Source: Chryseobacterium shigense
GTDB lineage: Bacteria; Bacteroidota; Bacteroidia; Flavobacteriales; Weeksellaceae
Length of the DNA stretch: 64,000 bases
Direction of reading: 5' to 3'
Assembly: GCF_900156575.1 (NCBI RefSeq)
Contig: NZ_FTNY01000002.1
Span: 558,001-622,000, forward strand
Below, piece after piece: positions 1-9,723 of the stretch; position 1 is the first letter of the stretch; every line of letters starts with the position of its first letter. The notes under the pieces are model-generated. The model was not told where the DNA came from and made no database searches. It saw only the letters and a list, made by a program, of their open reading frames with translations. The position numbers were made by a program, and so were the translations under genes.

Positions 1-3000
1 TTCGCATTTCCCCTCTCCATTGCTTCGTGCATAGATAGGATTCCTGATAATGTTTTACCAAAACCCACTTCGTGCGCTAAGAGCCCTACTCCTTTTGTGG
101 TCTGTCTTCCAATTCCTGCTTTCTGAACTTCGGTCAAACGCAATTCCTGACCTTTGAAATGCAGATAGATTCTGGAAAATAATGGGAATTTAGAATAATC
201 CGGAACGTGGATGTTATTGTAATTGCGGTTAAAGTCTTTTACAAAACGATTTCTAATGTCATCGGAAAGTTCTTCGCGAACAAACTTGTAAAACAAATCA
301 TTCGCAGCAGCTTTTCGCCTTTCTCTTACTAATGCATTCCTCTCTTTATCGCTTCCTGTAACCGTTTCGTTATCTACAAAGCTTCGCACTTCCCAAGCGG
401 AAGAACCCGCAAAGGCTTCACTTGACAAAGTGCCTACAAAATCTTTGAATTTTTCCGCAAGATTGTAATCTAAAATGACCGATTCGGTACGTTTTGTAAT
501 ATGATTATACTGGTCTTTTTCTACTTGACCTAACTCAAATTTGTGTACGAATTCGTGATTCGGGCTGATATAAATCTCATCCAGCGATTTCGTTTTTGGT
601 AATGCTTTTTCTAGTAATGCTTTTTGTTTTTCGTATTGGTTTTCTGTTCCACCAACTGCATTCTTATCTGCGAAATCTCGCTCTAACTGTTCTAATTTTG
701 CATAAACATTTCCTTCAGTGTAATAAAAATCGTGAACCCAGTTTCCATCAATGAAGTTCGCAAATTGATAATGCTTTCCAAGATTATTTAATGTGCCGTC
801 ATAAGAGGTATCTCTGAATGCTTCAATTTGTTCTTTGGTAATATCAGAGCTATTTTGCAAGGAAGTATTTACAATTTCATCCTGTTTGGAGAACTGATAT
901 TTTAAAATACCTTTCTTTAGTCCCGGTTTTGTTTGAAGTTCATATTCCTTCCCGACTCTCGTATTGTGAATGGAAATTATTCTATCACTTTTTTCAATAA
1001 GATCCTTTAATTTTTCCTCCGAAAACGATGTTGGCTTTGTGATTAGATCTTCGCGTAGTTTTTGATACTTGCTAATTTCATTCGTAATTGCGGGAGATTT
1101 AAACTTGATGTTATTGAGTTTAGAAAGTACCAATTCAATTTTTTCTTGAATTTCCGATACATTTACCTTATTTTTATTTTGGTTTTCAATCCTAGCAGAA
1201 TCTTCGATTTCTGCATTTCCTTTTTTGGGTACAGGAACTTTATTTTCAACTTTAGGTTCTTCCTCTAAAAACATATCTTCAAACAGATTTCCGATCCGCT
1301 GGGTTTCTTTCCTATTTTTAAACTGTTCAATCTTAAATAAAGCTTCATCTAAATTTCCGTGAATATATTTTTCCAATCGACCAAAACGGTTGGTTTTTTC
1401 TCGGGTTTCTCCCAAAATTCTTGTTGGATTATTTTCAAAATAATTGGAAATATCCTTTGAAATATTTTGATTGTTTTTTCTTAGAATGATAATGTCGGTA
1501 CCTACTTGTGTTCCTGCAAAAGCTCCGTTGGGTAAGCGGAAACCTTCCAAAATATTGGCATTTTTCAAATTGCTTTGGCGGTTCAGCCAAGATGATGGAA
1601 GTACCATCGCCAAAACGCCGTTTGGTTTTAAAGAATCCAAAGACCGCTTAACAAAATAATCTTCGTATTTTGAAATTTTGGGCTCTTCTCCTAATCCTTT
1701 GTAAAGTCCCCGATGTTCACCATAGGGAGGATTCCCGATGACCAAATCATATCTTTCTGAAAAATCTTTTGAGTTTTTTTTATTACCTGTGTCATCAATA
1801 AATTCGGTTTCAAAAGAACGAAGGTTGATCTCGACTTCGGGATGCAAAAGTTTAGCAATTTTTGCTGTGGTCTCGTTGATTTCAAATCCTGTAATTTTAG
1901 AATTTACAGATAATTCGTTAGCAGCATAAATGAAATTCCCGGTTCCAACGCTGGGTTCTAAAACGGAAATTCCATTTTGAGTTTTGAAATGGTCTTTGAT
2001 TAAATTACGGACTGCATCGACAATTTTATCGTGTGTGTAATATTCATCTAAAATTCCTCTGCCTTCTTTTGAGGTTCCGCCACTTTGGAATTTGTTGCAG
2101 ATTTCTTTTAAATCATCCGTGACTTTCAGATTTTCTTTGAGAATAACCTTGTGATTCTCGGAAACAAAACAAGCTGCAGAAACTACTTCCGCAACTTGTT
2201 CGTTGGACAGTTTTTGTCCTTTATATTTTGAAATAAGAGCATCTAGCTCTACATTATTTGTTGAATTTTCACCTACCTCGGAAGGTCTTCTAGCTGATCT
2301 TATTCTATCGGATATAGTTCTCCCGGGTACGATTCCGCCCACGGAACGTCCTTGAGTTTCTCCAACATTATTCTGTTGTGAGTCGTCATAGGATCCTCTT
2401 CCTCGGTCTCGGCTTCCCAAATCGCTCCGCTCTGTGCCTGCAAGTCCATTTCCAGCATCGTTGCTGCCCACTGCTTGTCCTCTTCCGTAACTTCCGTTTT
2501 GCTCGGATTGGATTTTAGGGCTAAGTTCTCGAGTGTTTTGTTCAGGTGTTCCGTTTCCCACTTGCTGAGAATCGGATGTTGTTCTGGATTCAATTGCATT
2601 GCTTTCATTTTCAGAATTTTTTGGTTCAACTAAATTAGTATTTTTATCTTGAAGATTAAGTTTATTCTCTAAATATCCGGTCAGGTCTTGATTCCCATTT
2701 TTAGAAATTTCATACAAAGGACGAACGTCTTTGATATTTTTGCCATTAAATTCTGTAAGAATTTTCCTGGTTATTGCATTTCCCGTTCTATCCCCGGTAA
2801 GACAAAGAAACATTTTACCATCATAATTCTGGTATCTATTGAGAAACTTTTTGCTATTTGAACCTGAATTGAGGGTAATCAATGTTTTATTATTGGTTTG
2901 CTTGTTCAATTGAAGAAGCTCCAAGAATGAAAGCGTATCCTTACTGTTTGTGAAAACAATAAGTTCCTTTAAATTTCCTTCAACTACAGAAATGTCATCA

Positions 3001-3032
3001 TTTATCTCATTAAAAAAATCTTCATTTTTCAC
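1..3032 (-). CDS. Giant TOPRIM / N6-adenine methylase / SNF2-type helicase protein, 3' end outside window
   Basis: This frame is open from a GTG at 3032 to the window edge, giving about 1010 residues of an unfinished protein. An N-terminal TOPRIM-like region (about residues 1-115) contains LCLTGDRTG. It is followed by a Gln/Ser/Gly-rich linker. An N6-adenine methylase core has motif I LEPSVGTGNF near residue 359 and the catalytic NPPYG at 434-438. The sequence ends just after a helicase motif I, HEVGFGKT, at about residue 987, so the SNF2-like helicase lies mostly outside. Such proteins are common on Bacteroidota conjugative elements and are thought to protect or process transferred DNA; that role is inference. 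The GTG overlaps the upstream stop (GTGA), which suggests translational coupling. An ATG at 3025 is out of frame, and a 109-codon reading frame at 2300-2629 is a shadow. Confidence 0.88.
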   Translation of the reverse strand, partial: MKNEDFFNEINDDISVVEGNLKELIVFTNSKDTLSFLELLQLNKQTNNKTLITLNSGSNSKKFLNRYQNYDGKMFLCLTGDRTGNAITRKILTEFNGKNIKDVRPLYEISKNGNQDLTGYLENKLNLQDKNTNLVEPKNSENESNAIESRTTSDSQQVGNGTPEQNTRELSPKIQSEQNGSYGRGQAVGSNDAGNGLAGTERSDLGSRDRGRGSYDDSQQNNVGETQGRSVGGIVPGRTISDRIRSARRPSEVGENSTNNVELDALISKYKGQKLSNEQVAEVVSAACFVSENHKVILKENLKVTDDLKEICNKFQSGGTSKEGRGILDEYYTHDKIVDAVRNLIKDHFKTQNGISVLEPSVGTGNFIYAANELSVNSKITGFEINETTAKIAKLLHPEVEINLRSFETEFIDDTGNKKNSKDFSERYDLVIGNPPYGEHRGLYKGLGEEPKISKYEDYFVKRSLDSLKPNGVLAMVLPSSWLNRQSNLKNANILEGFRLPNGAFAGTQVGTDIIILRKNNQNISKDISNYFENNPTRILGETREKTNRFGRLEKYIHGNLDEALFKIEQFKNRKETQRIGNLFEDMFLEEEPKVENKVPVPKKGNAEIEDSARIENQNKNKVNVSEIQEKIELVLSKLNNIKFKSPAITNEISKYQKLREDLITKPTSFSEEKLKDLIEKSDRIISIHNTRVGKEYELQTKPGLKKGILKYQFSKQDEIVNTSLQNSSDITKEQIEAFRDTSYDGTLNNLGKHYQFANFIDGNWVHDFYYTEGNVYAKLEQLERDFADKNAVGGTENQYEKQKALLEKALPKTKSLDEIYISPNHEFVHKFELGQVEKDQYNHITKRTESVILDYNLAEKFKDFVGTLSSEAFAGSSAWEVRSFVDNETVTGSDKERNALVRERRKAAANDLFYKFVREELSDDIRNRFVKDFNRNYNNIHVPDYSKFPLFSRIYLHFKGQELRLTEVQKAGIGRQTTKGVGLLAHEVGFGKTLSGILSMHEAMERGNA

Positions 3033-3709
3033 TTTTTTCTGTTTTTTATGAAGTGGTTAAATTCAAAAATTTCTTTGGCTTCACCGTCCCAGTTTTTTCT
3101 TGACATTAATTGAAGCGTCACGAATATGTCCGTCTTTTTATTGTAAGAATCAATCCTTTCGAGCCTTCCGTGGTAGTCCTTTTCTGCGTGTTTGTAAATA
3201 GAGTACGGTAAAATAGTATCCGTTGGATAAATGTAAAACCGGGTGTACATCCAAGGTGAGTTGATTTCAAATCGTTTGTATTGTTTCTTAAACAAAACCG
3301 TATCACTCAGATTTTTTCGATTTCGGTAATTGGGGATTTTTTCCTGAGAAAACAATGTTCCTCCTCTTTTCTTTTCAACCGAAAGCGGCTTTTGTTTCTT
3401 TATGATATCTGACAGAATAATTTTGCTCGGATTTTCATTTTCAATGGTATAGCACAATGAATCTTTAATGAAATAAATCTGTTGGGTTATTTCGGGAGCA
3501 TCAGCATCCGGAATCCTTTCTATAATAGAATCTCCCGAATAATTAAGGCTTGACAAATGAAAACTTTGGATTTTGTCCAGATTTTTGGAAACATCAAAAT
3601 AGACATTGGAGACAACATCGATTCCTCCTTTTGGGGATTTGATTTCTTTGTGGCAGGAAGTGCTTACAAAAAGAAAAAACAAGCTGGGTAGTATTAAAAG
3701 TTTTTTCAT
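3029..3709 (-). CDS. Putative lipoprotein of the conjugation operon
   Basis: The 226-residue protein starts with a lipoprotein signal peptide: MKKLL, a hydrophobic core, then a lipobox VSTSC with Cys19 as the predicted lipidated residue. The remainder is hydrophilic with no domain I recognise. It should be anchored in the outer or inner membrane facing the periplasm. It is the last complete gene of the leftward transfer operon and overlaps the start of the methylase/helicase gene by 4 bp (GTGA). A gap of about 77 bp separates it from the next upstream gene. The function is unknown; entry exclusion or mating-pair stabilisation are only guesses from position. Confidence 0.75.
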   Translation of the reverse strand: MKKLLILPSLFFLFVSTSCHKEIKSPKGGIDVVSNVYFDVSKNLDKIQSFHLSSLNYSGDSIIERIPDADAPEITQQIYFIKDSLCYTIENENPSKIILSDIIKKQKPLSVEKKRGGTLFSQEKIPNYRNRKNLSDTVLFKKQYKRFEINSPWMYTRFYIYPTDTILPYSIYKHAEKDYHGRLERIDSYNKKTDIFVTLQLMSRKNWDGEAKEIFEFNHFIKNRKK

Positions 3710-3786
3710 AGATATAGGGTTTAAAAAAGCGGCAGCCTAATTAATTTGACTTACCGCTGGGAAATAAATGATTGGTTGTAAGTGAT

Positions 3787-5811
3787 CTATCGTTTAATAC
3801 TTTGTTCTTTCACGTTATTTTTTTCGTGCTTGTTGTCTTGTTCCAAACCTTCTAAAGGCTTGTTGGTATTGATTCTGTTCATATCGGAATCATACAGATT
3901 CAGATTTTTGTATTGCGGGTTCAGTACCGCTTTGCCTTCTACCACTTTATCGTCCAATTCAAATTTTACCTTGACGATATTTCCTTTTTCCAAAGATTTT
4001 ATGGTACTTTCCTTCCATTCCGGCTTATCGAAGATCAGTTTGGATTTTTCTACGATCTGAGCCGTATCAACACCATAATTTTTGTAAAAATTCTGGAAAT
4101 TATAATTTCCTTTTTCAGTTTTGGGTTCGTTAAAATTCAGTTTGGCAAATGCAGGTTCTATTTTTTCTGTTTTCGGATTGTGAAATTCTATTTTTACCGT
4201 ACGCCCTTCCAAAAGGTTGACCGCTTCTTTAGCAGTAAATGTATTTACCCTGTTAACAGGAAAATTGTGAGAAATTTCTTCGCTCTTTTCATTGGTTAAT
4301 TTTGCGTTGTAGGAATTTAAAAATACACCACCACTTTCTGATTTGTTGAATTTTAATATAAAATCTACCTTGTTTCCGGGCATCGTTTTGTCGGAAGTGG
4401 TTTTAATTTCGAACTCTTTTTCGGGAGCATTAATCCCATTTTCTAAATCTTTGTGCAGTTGTTCTCCTTCTCCGAAACCAAGATATTTTAACTGAAATTT
4501 CGGATACTGAGATGGTTCATATTCGTTCTGTGTTTCCATAATGTTTGGGTTTTGATTGTTAAATTTTATATCATTCATTGTTAATATTCTGTGTCTTGAA
4601 AAAACATTTTCATCCAGATAATTTTTTAGAATTTCACCGCTATCCAATAATTCGTAGGATTCCCCATATAGCTGTTTTTCCAATAGGCCGAAAGCCAATT
4701 CGTCTTTGTCATTTTTTGACAACATATGACCATCAATAACATTTGGGATTGTGTCCATTTGTGCCTTTGTAAGAGAATAATCTCCATCTGTTGTTCCGAA
4801 TTCCATTTTTTCTGAATAAGCTTTTCTTTGGTTCGCTGTGATCTGCAAGTTCTCCAGTATGAATTCGTTTTCTTTCATAAAGATCCTGTAATTGAGAATA
4901 TCATTTTTTTCCTCTTCGGAAAGTTTCGGATTAAGATTATTTTGCACCGCTTTTGCTTTTAAGTCGTTTTCGACATAGCTTTTGAATTCGTTCAAACTTT
5001 TTGGAGCATCATAAAAATCTCTTATACCTGTCCATTCTCGCCGACCGTACGGTAATGTATATTCCTGAGTTTGCATATCATAGCTGTAATACCTATGACC
5101 GCTTGGACTCTTCAGCGAGCCACTTCCATCATCATAATCGTTCCAGGTCCAGCCGTCCGGAAGGTCAGATGCAGGGGTTAAATTTTCTTCAAAGTCTTCT
5201 TCTGAAAATAGGTCATCAAATCCAAGACTATTTTCTTCCCAGTCAAAGCTTAATGTGCTTTCTATTTGATCTTTAGTCTTTTCAATAGAGGTATTTATTT
5301 CGATGGTTGATCTATCTGTTTCCATTTCATATTTTCGGAAATGATCGGCTTGCCGTTCATCAATTTCTGAAGTTGTCATTCCTAAACTTAAGTCTGTCCT
5401 TAACTCCAATTCATTTGCCCAAGAATCTGAAAGATATATTTGCTTTGCCGCTTCATTACCAATAGTCACTTCTGTAAAAGCTTGGTTATCTTGTATGATT
5501 AAGATTCTACCATCGATTTTCTGTTTATCCATAAAGCGTACTACTTCAGCTAAACTTTTAAAATTAATTTTCACGGAAGTATCAGTATCCGCATTGAAGA
5601 TTGTATTTACAGTGTAGGCAGAACCTTGAACTATTTGATTTGCCGTGGATTTATAAATCTGCATAAACTTTTTCTCCCGATCAGAAAACTTCCTTTCTCC
5701 ATCCCTGAAAAATTGTTCAGGCGGAGTAGTTTTCATTTCACGAACAAAATCTTTATAAGCCGTTGTTCTCGGAATTACAAGCTTCTCAAACCAAGATAAT
5801 TTATCTTCCAT
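3787..5811 (-). CDS. Large hypothetical protein with a C-terminal DUF3945-like region
   Basis: The protein has 674 residues, is hydrophilic, and has no signal peptide or membrane segment, so it is probably cytoplasmic. The C-terminal part (about residues 560-660) has the pattern LNFNEP...FYKNYGVD...ESTIKSLEKGN...LNPQYKNLNLYD. This resembles DUF3945-type domains that recur in proteins of Bacteroidota mobile elements. A central stretch (about 225-290) is rich in Trp, Tyr and Gly (PDGWTWNDYDDG) and may be a small beta fold. It follows the 234-residue protein by 15 bp in the same operon. The pairing of a DUF3945-like protein with a giant methylase/helicase on transfer elements suggests a DNA-handling accessory role after transfer; that is inference. 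Confidence 0.72.
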   Translation of the reverse strand: MEDKLSWFEKLVIPRTTAYKDFVREMKTTPPEQFFRDGERKFSDREKKFMQIYKSTANQIVQGSAYTVNTIFNADTDTSVKINFKSLAEVVRFMDKQKIDGRILIIQDNQAFTEVTIGNEAAKQIYLSDSWANELELRTDLSLGMTTSEIDERQADHFRKYEMETDRSTIEINTSIEKTKDQIESTLSFDWEENSLGFDDLFSEEDFEENLTPASDLPDGWTWNDYDDGSGSLKSPSGHRYYSYDMQTQEYTLPYGRREWTGIRDFYDAPKSLNEFKSYVENDLKAKAVQNNLNPKLSEEEKNDILNYRIFMKENEFILENLQITANQRKAYSEKMEFGTTDGDYSLTKAQMDTIPNVIDGHMLSKNDKDELAFGLLEKQLYGESYELLDSGEILKNYLDENVFSRHRILTMNDIKFNNQNPNIMETQNEYEPSQYPKFQLKYLGFGEGEQLHKDLENGINAPEKEFEIKTTSDKTMPGNKVDFILKFNKSESGGVFLNSYNAKLTNEKSEEISHNFPVNRVNTFTAKEAVNLLEGRTVKIEFHNPKTEKIEPAFAKLNFNEPKTEKGNYNFQNFYKNYGVDTAQIVEKSKLIFDKPEWKESTIKSLEKGNIVKVKFELDDKVVEGKAVLNPQYKNLNLYDSDMNRINTNKPLEGLEQDNKHEKNNVKEQSIKR

Positions 5812-5826
5812 TTTTTAGTTTTAAAT

Positions 5827-6531
5827 TTATCTTCTAAATCTTCGTGACTTTTCTACTTCCTCTTCTTGTTCTTTGTTTTCCTCTCTCATTCTATTGGCGT
5901 CTTGATAGACATCGGGGTCATTTACATTTAGCTGAATGTCAGATTTATTCTGCTCCTGTGATTGATGCTGCTTTTTTGAAATTCCATCAACTGTTCCTAT
6001 CTCTTTGGAAACGATATTCAGATCCTTAGCGATTTCTTTTGCCATTTCTGGGAACTGGTCAATTTTATCCTGTAGAAAAGATTTCAGTTTCATAAGTTCA
6101 TTTTTGTAGAGGTTGGTTTCTGCTACATCTCTTTTATCTGCAATAATTGCAGTTAATTCTCTTGCGTTTTTAATGAGATCAAACTCAACCACCTTATTGG
6201 TTTCTTTGTCGAAAATGAAAGCCTTTTTTTCAAAAATCAATTCTTTTTCTGATTTTGAAAGGTCTTGAATATTGGAATATTCAATATTGGCTTTACTGTT
6301 TTTGAGAATCTCATCAATACTTTTATCTCTTTCTAAAAAGATGACCTTCAGTTTGGTATTATTATCCGTAAGCTGAAAGGTCGCCCTATTCTTGTCGTTG
6401 TCTGCAACGATGGTATATCCCTTCAAAAATTTCTGAATATCATCCTCATTTAGCTTTGTAGAGAATGATAAATCTTCATTGATTATTCCGTATTTTTTTA
6501 GTTCTTCTGTGGGTAAGGTTGTGTTATTCAT
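5827..6531 (-). CDS. Hypothetical protein, DUF4099/DUF3945-like N-terminus, charged C-terminus
   Basis: The 234-residue soluble protein begins LPTEELKKYGI, resembling the start of DUF4099/DUF3945-type domains of Bacteroidota mobile elements. A helical middle follows, and the tail is Gln/Glu/Arg-rich, ending EKSRRFRR. No signal peptide or membrane helix is present. Its start overlaps the stop of the M23 peptidase gene by 4 bp (ATGA), so it belongs to the same polycistron. It and the next 674-residue protein may be functional partners, since both have DUF3945-like features. The biochemical role is unknown and the domain assignment is tentative. Confidence 0.65.
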   Translation of the reverse strand: MNNTTLPTEELKKYGIINEDLSFSTKLNEDDIQKFLKGYTIVADNDKNRATFQLTDNNTKLKVIFLERDKSIDEILKNSKANIEYSNIQDLSKSEKELIFEKKAFIFDKETNKVVEFDLIKNARELTAIIADKRDVAETNLYKNELMKLKSFLQDKIDQFPEMAKEIAKDLNIVSKEIGTVDGISKKQHQSQEQNKSDIQLNVNDPDVYQDANRMREENKEQEEEVEKSRRFRR

Positions 6532-7364
6532 TGTATGTTGCTATTAAAATTGTTAACTTTTATGAGGTCGTTTAAAAAATGAGAAGGATTGATATTTTGC
6601 CCAAATTCCTTTACTGAAAAATGTAAATGAGGTCCTGTGGAATTTCCGGAATTGCCACTTTTCCCAATGATAAAACCAGCTTTTACTTTTTCGCCTATCC
6701 GATAATAGATCTCTGATAAGTGCATATAGGTTGTTTCAAAACGGTTGAAATGTTTTACTTTGATGAAATTTCCGCCGCCTTTAGAATCCCAACCGGTTGC
6801 CGTAACAATTCCATCTATTACGGAATAGACATTTTCATAGTTGGCTTTAAGGTCGATTCCGTTGTGCATTTTTTTGCTTCCGAAAATGGGATGCGTTCTG
6901 GTTCCGTAAGATGATGTTACTGTCAATTTATTTTTAAGTGGCATTACAATTTTTGAAAAATATTCTGTTGGTTCATCTACAAAATCATAGGTCGTAACCG
7001 CAGCCAGCTTCTTTGATGTTTCTCTATGATCTTCAGGCTGATTTTGTGTGAGCTGCGTTAAAGAAGTTTTAAGTTGTTCAATGTCATTTATCCCTTCATC
7101 CTTTATACTTCCATATTCTTTAATGAGTATTTTCAGGGAATCAATTTGATTTTTCAGATCTGATTTTGTGATGATGTTTAAAACCTCTTTCCACATTTTT
7201 TTATTCTTTTTCTGGTTTACCGGTTCGTCAATGTTAGTTTTATCTGATACTTTTATATTTTCAGATTTTTTCGGTAATGTTGGTATAATCGTATTGAATT
7301 GCGCAGATGATAAGCTACTGTAAAACAGCACCATCAAAGTAAATGTGTATTTTAGTTTTTTCAT
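6528..7364 (-). CDS. M23-family peptidoglycan endopeptidase of the transfer apparatus
   Basis: The 278-residue protein carries an N-terminal signal peptide (about residues 1-21, ending SSAQ) and a helical stalk (about 55-110). A complete LytM/M23 domain follows at about 148-262. The zinc ligands and catalytic residues are visible: HNGID with His167 and Asp171, YMHL with His215, and PHLHF with His246 and His248. M23 enzymes cut peptide cross-bridges in peptidoglycan. In a type IV secretion operon the likely job is local wall opening for the transfer channel. It sits 1 bp after the coupling-protein gene and overlaps the next gene by 4 bp. The start at MKKLKYTF places the signal peptide correctly. 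Confidence 0.9.
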   Translation of the reverse strand: MKKLKYTFTLMVLFYSSLSSAQFNTIIPTLPKKSENIKVSDKTNIDEPVNQKKNKKMWKEVLNIITKSDLKNQIDSLKILIKEYGSIKDEGINDIEQLKTSLTQLTQNQPEDHRETSKKLAAVTTYDFVDEPTEYFSKIVMPLKNKLTVTSSYGTRTHPIFGSKKMHNGIDLKANYENVYSVIDGIVTATGWDSKGGGNFIKVKHFNRFETTYMHLSEIYYRIGEKVKAGFIIGKSGNSGNSTGPHLHFSVKEFGQNINPSHFLNDLIKVNNFNSNIQ

Positions 7365-7365
7365 T

Positions 7366-9357
7366 TTATGCAGCTTTTATATTTTCATTCACAATGAGTT
7401 CCACTTCTTTATTGATTTTTCTAAAATTGGTCATCAACACCTCTTCTTTGCGGTTAACCCCCTTTTTATCTACAAAAGAGTAATATGACGGCATTTTCAC
7501 ATAGTTTTTTTCTTCTTCTTGAATCGCTTTCAAATCCAGTTTAATTTTACCACTAATTGCAGACGTTTTATATTCCTCAGCATCATTTTCTTCTCCTTGC
7601 GCAATCATTCCGACCATTTCCCCGGTTTTCAAGGCTGCTATTTTACCTGCCGGAATCATATTATCCATTTTTTCGTTGATACTGGTTGTTGTTCCTTGCT
7701 GAGAAATGGATTGTGAGTATGACTTCTGTTTAATTTTTCCAAATAGTTTTTCCAACCAATCCAATGTATTTTTGTCTCTGGCAGAACCGGAAAGAATATT
7801 TCCTACAATAGCAGAAATCGTATCGGCAACTTCTTTTTTATAAAACTGGCGGAGCTGCGGAATTTCTTGTAATCCAAGCATTACAGCAACTTTATTGCTT
7901 CTTGCAGTAGCTACGATGTTATCAATTTTGTGAATGTAAATCGTCGGAAATTCGTCCGCGATAATTCCTCCCGGTAAATTGTGTTTGGAATTGATCAATC
8001 TTAAAATCCTATTTAGTACCGAAGAATACAATGCAGAATTAATATCCTGTGTTCCCGGGTCTGATGCTAATATGATAATGGACGGATTATCTCTGTCGGT
8101 TATCTTTAATTCCACTTCGTCTCCGGAAAACACCCAAAAACTTTCTTTAGTTGCCAATCGGGAAAGGAATATTTTCAAAGTTCCAATTTGTCCTTCCAGC
8201 TGATCAAACGCCTTGTTGTCATAAGCCGTTTTGAAAGGCGAAAGCAAAGAGAAAATTTCTTCGTTGGTAAAAAGAGTATCGAAAATTTCTTTATAGCTTC
8301 TGTTCATAAAGGAAAGAATGTGAGGCAGATCTGAATATTTCCCGTTTTCGAATGTTGCAAAAAAGTAAATGCAGGACGAAAGGAAATTTATCGCAGATTG
8401 GGTAAAGAAAGCTTCAGAGCCTCCTCCTGAACTCGAACCTCCTTTTTGTAAAGATGAAACCATAGATTCTGCCATTTCCTGTGCCTCCGCTAAAGTTTGA
8501 ATGTATTTTTTATGAAACGGGTTTACCCGTTTTGATTTTTCTATCTCGTTAAGATTAATGACGTGGAAATTGTAGTCGTACTCCGATTCTTTGCTTTTTT
8601 TAAACAAATAATGGTAGTACGCAATCTGCGCTAAGTCGGGAAATTTAAAATCGTATATGCAGAGACAAAAACCTTTGGCTATCATTTGTCTTATTGCAGG
8701 ATTGATGACTCCGAAAGATTTTCCGCTTCCCGGCGTTCCGATGACCATTGTTCCCCGAAATGGATTGATGTTCATCCAGCCTTTATTGCTCTTGTTTTTG
8801 TAACGGAACAAATATGGAATATTGATTGTGACGTCTGACGTTACCAGTTCTTGATTTTGGTCAAAAGATTCTTCCTCCACGTTCCATCGGTCTTTTCCCA
8901 TTTTTTGCTGCATCAGTTTTGAAATACTGTCTGCACCCATTTGGAGGATAACTGCCCCTAAAAAAGAAAGAACTGCATAGATTACTTGATAGAGATTGAA
9001 TCCGGGAAACACTCTTGGAAGTTTTGCATTTCCTGCCTCATTTTGCCAGATCAGCGAAGAGAAAATCATCAGCAATCCCAAAATCATAGGAACGATAATT
9101 TCTGTAGCAACATTGAGGTCTTTCTTTTTCTTGGCTTTTGTTCCAATTGCAACTAATCCTATCAAAATTAATGTAGCGAATTTGGCATTGATAGGTGGGT
9201 AAATAAAGCTCAGCTTTGAAAAATTTTTCAGCAAGTTGGACACTACCGGAACATCAGCACTCAGATAAAAAAGCGAAGCACAGTCTAATGCAACCACAGC
9301 GTACACTGCTTTTTGCAGAAAGCCATAGATCTTTATTTGATGTTGTTGTTCTTGCAT
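7366..9357 (-). CDS. Type IV coupling protein, VirD4/TraG-like (MobC of Bacteroidota elements)
   Basis: The 663-residue inner-membrane ATPase would link the relaxosome to the mating channel. Several hydrophobic helices occupy about residues 12-145. A Walker A motif, GTPGSGKS, lies at 207-214, and a Walker B, IIADEF, at about 465-470 within the FtsK/TraD-like motor. It binds ATP and is expected to pump the relaxase-DNA complex. The length fits the family. It lies in the transfer operon with a 1-bp overlap to the 118-residue membrane protein upstream and a 1-bp gap to the M23 gene downstream. In this phylum it is often called MobC or TraG; the name TraG is kept here for the VirB4-like ATPase at 16990-20055. 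Confidence 0.92.
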   Translation of the reverse strand: MQEQQHQIKIYGFLQKAVYAVVALDCASLFYLSADVPVVSNLLKNFSKLSFIYPPINAKFATLILIGLVAIGTKAKKKKDLNVATEIIVPMILGLLMIFSSLIWQNEAGNAKLPRVFPGFNLYQVIYAVLSFLGAVILQMGADSISKLMQQKMGKDRWNVEEESFDQNQELVTSDVTINIPYLFRYKNKSNKGWMNINPFRGTMVIGTPGSGKSFGVINPAIRQMIAKGFCLCIYDFKFPDLAQIAYYHYLFKKSKESEYDYNFHVINLNEIEKSKRVNPFHKKYIQTLAEAQEMAESMVSSLQKGGSSSGGGSEAFFTQSAINFLSSCIYFFATFENGKYSDLPHILSFMNRSYKEIFDTLFTNEEIFSLLSPFKTAYDNKAFDQLEGQIGTLKIFLSRLATKESFWVFSGDEVELKITDRDNPSIIILASDPGTQDINSALYSSVLNRILRLINSKHNLPGGIIADEFPTIYIHKIDNIVATARSNKVAVMLGLQEIPQLRQFYKKEVADTISAIVGNILSGSARDKNTLDWLEKLFGKIKQKSYSQSISQQGTTTSINEKMDNMIPAGKIAALKTGEMVGMIAQGEENDAEEYKTSAISGKIKLDLKAIQEEEKNYVKMPSYYSFVDKKGVNRKEEVLMTNFRKINKEVELIVNENIKAA

Positions 9358-9713
9358 TAAGAATAATTTTCGAAATATTGATTAAGTAATTTGTGTTCTT
9401 CTAGTAAACTATCGTGTAGCTTCTGTTGCCGTTCCTGCAAATTTTTATGATGTTCCTGTATTTTAACAAGATTAGCATTCAACAGATTCAATTGAGCAAT
9501 TAATTCATTTCCTCTTTTTTCGACACTCTCGATAATGTATGATTGACCTGCCTCTTCAGATATTTTATCACACCACTCTTTAAGGTTTAATACCCTTTCA
9601 TAGGCAATGATAAATTCTTTTCGTTTTTTATAAATAATAATTATAGCAACAGAATGGTAGGTAAATAGTAATATCACCAGTGCAAAACACAGCATAACTG
9701 TAAAATTTTCCAT
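9357..9713 (-). CDS. Small membrane protein with coiled coil, conjugation operon
   Basis: The 118-residue protein has one N-terminal transmembrane helix (about residues 5-28) followed by a basic stretch. A long predicted coiled coil (about 70-118) is rich in Leu, Gln and His. It has no recognised family. Its position between traN and the coupling protein, with a 1-bp overlap to the latter, suggests an accessory subunit, possibly one that helps dock the coupling protein to the channel. That role is inference from context only. Confidence 0.65.
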   Translation of the reverse strand: MENFTVMLCFALVILLFTYHSVAIIIIYKKRKEFIIAYERVLNLKEWCDKISEEAGQSYIIESVEKRGNELIAQLNLLNANLVKIQEHHKNLQERQQKLHDSLLEEHKLLNQYFENYS

Positions 9714-9723
9714 AGTCTTAATA

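Noticed and set aside
2300..2629. A 109-codon minus-strand reading frame with a protein-like composition
   Set aside because: It lies wholly inside the low-complexity linker of the giant methylase/helicase gene in another frame, and the giant frame is open on both sides and has clear motifs.
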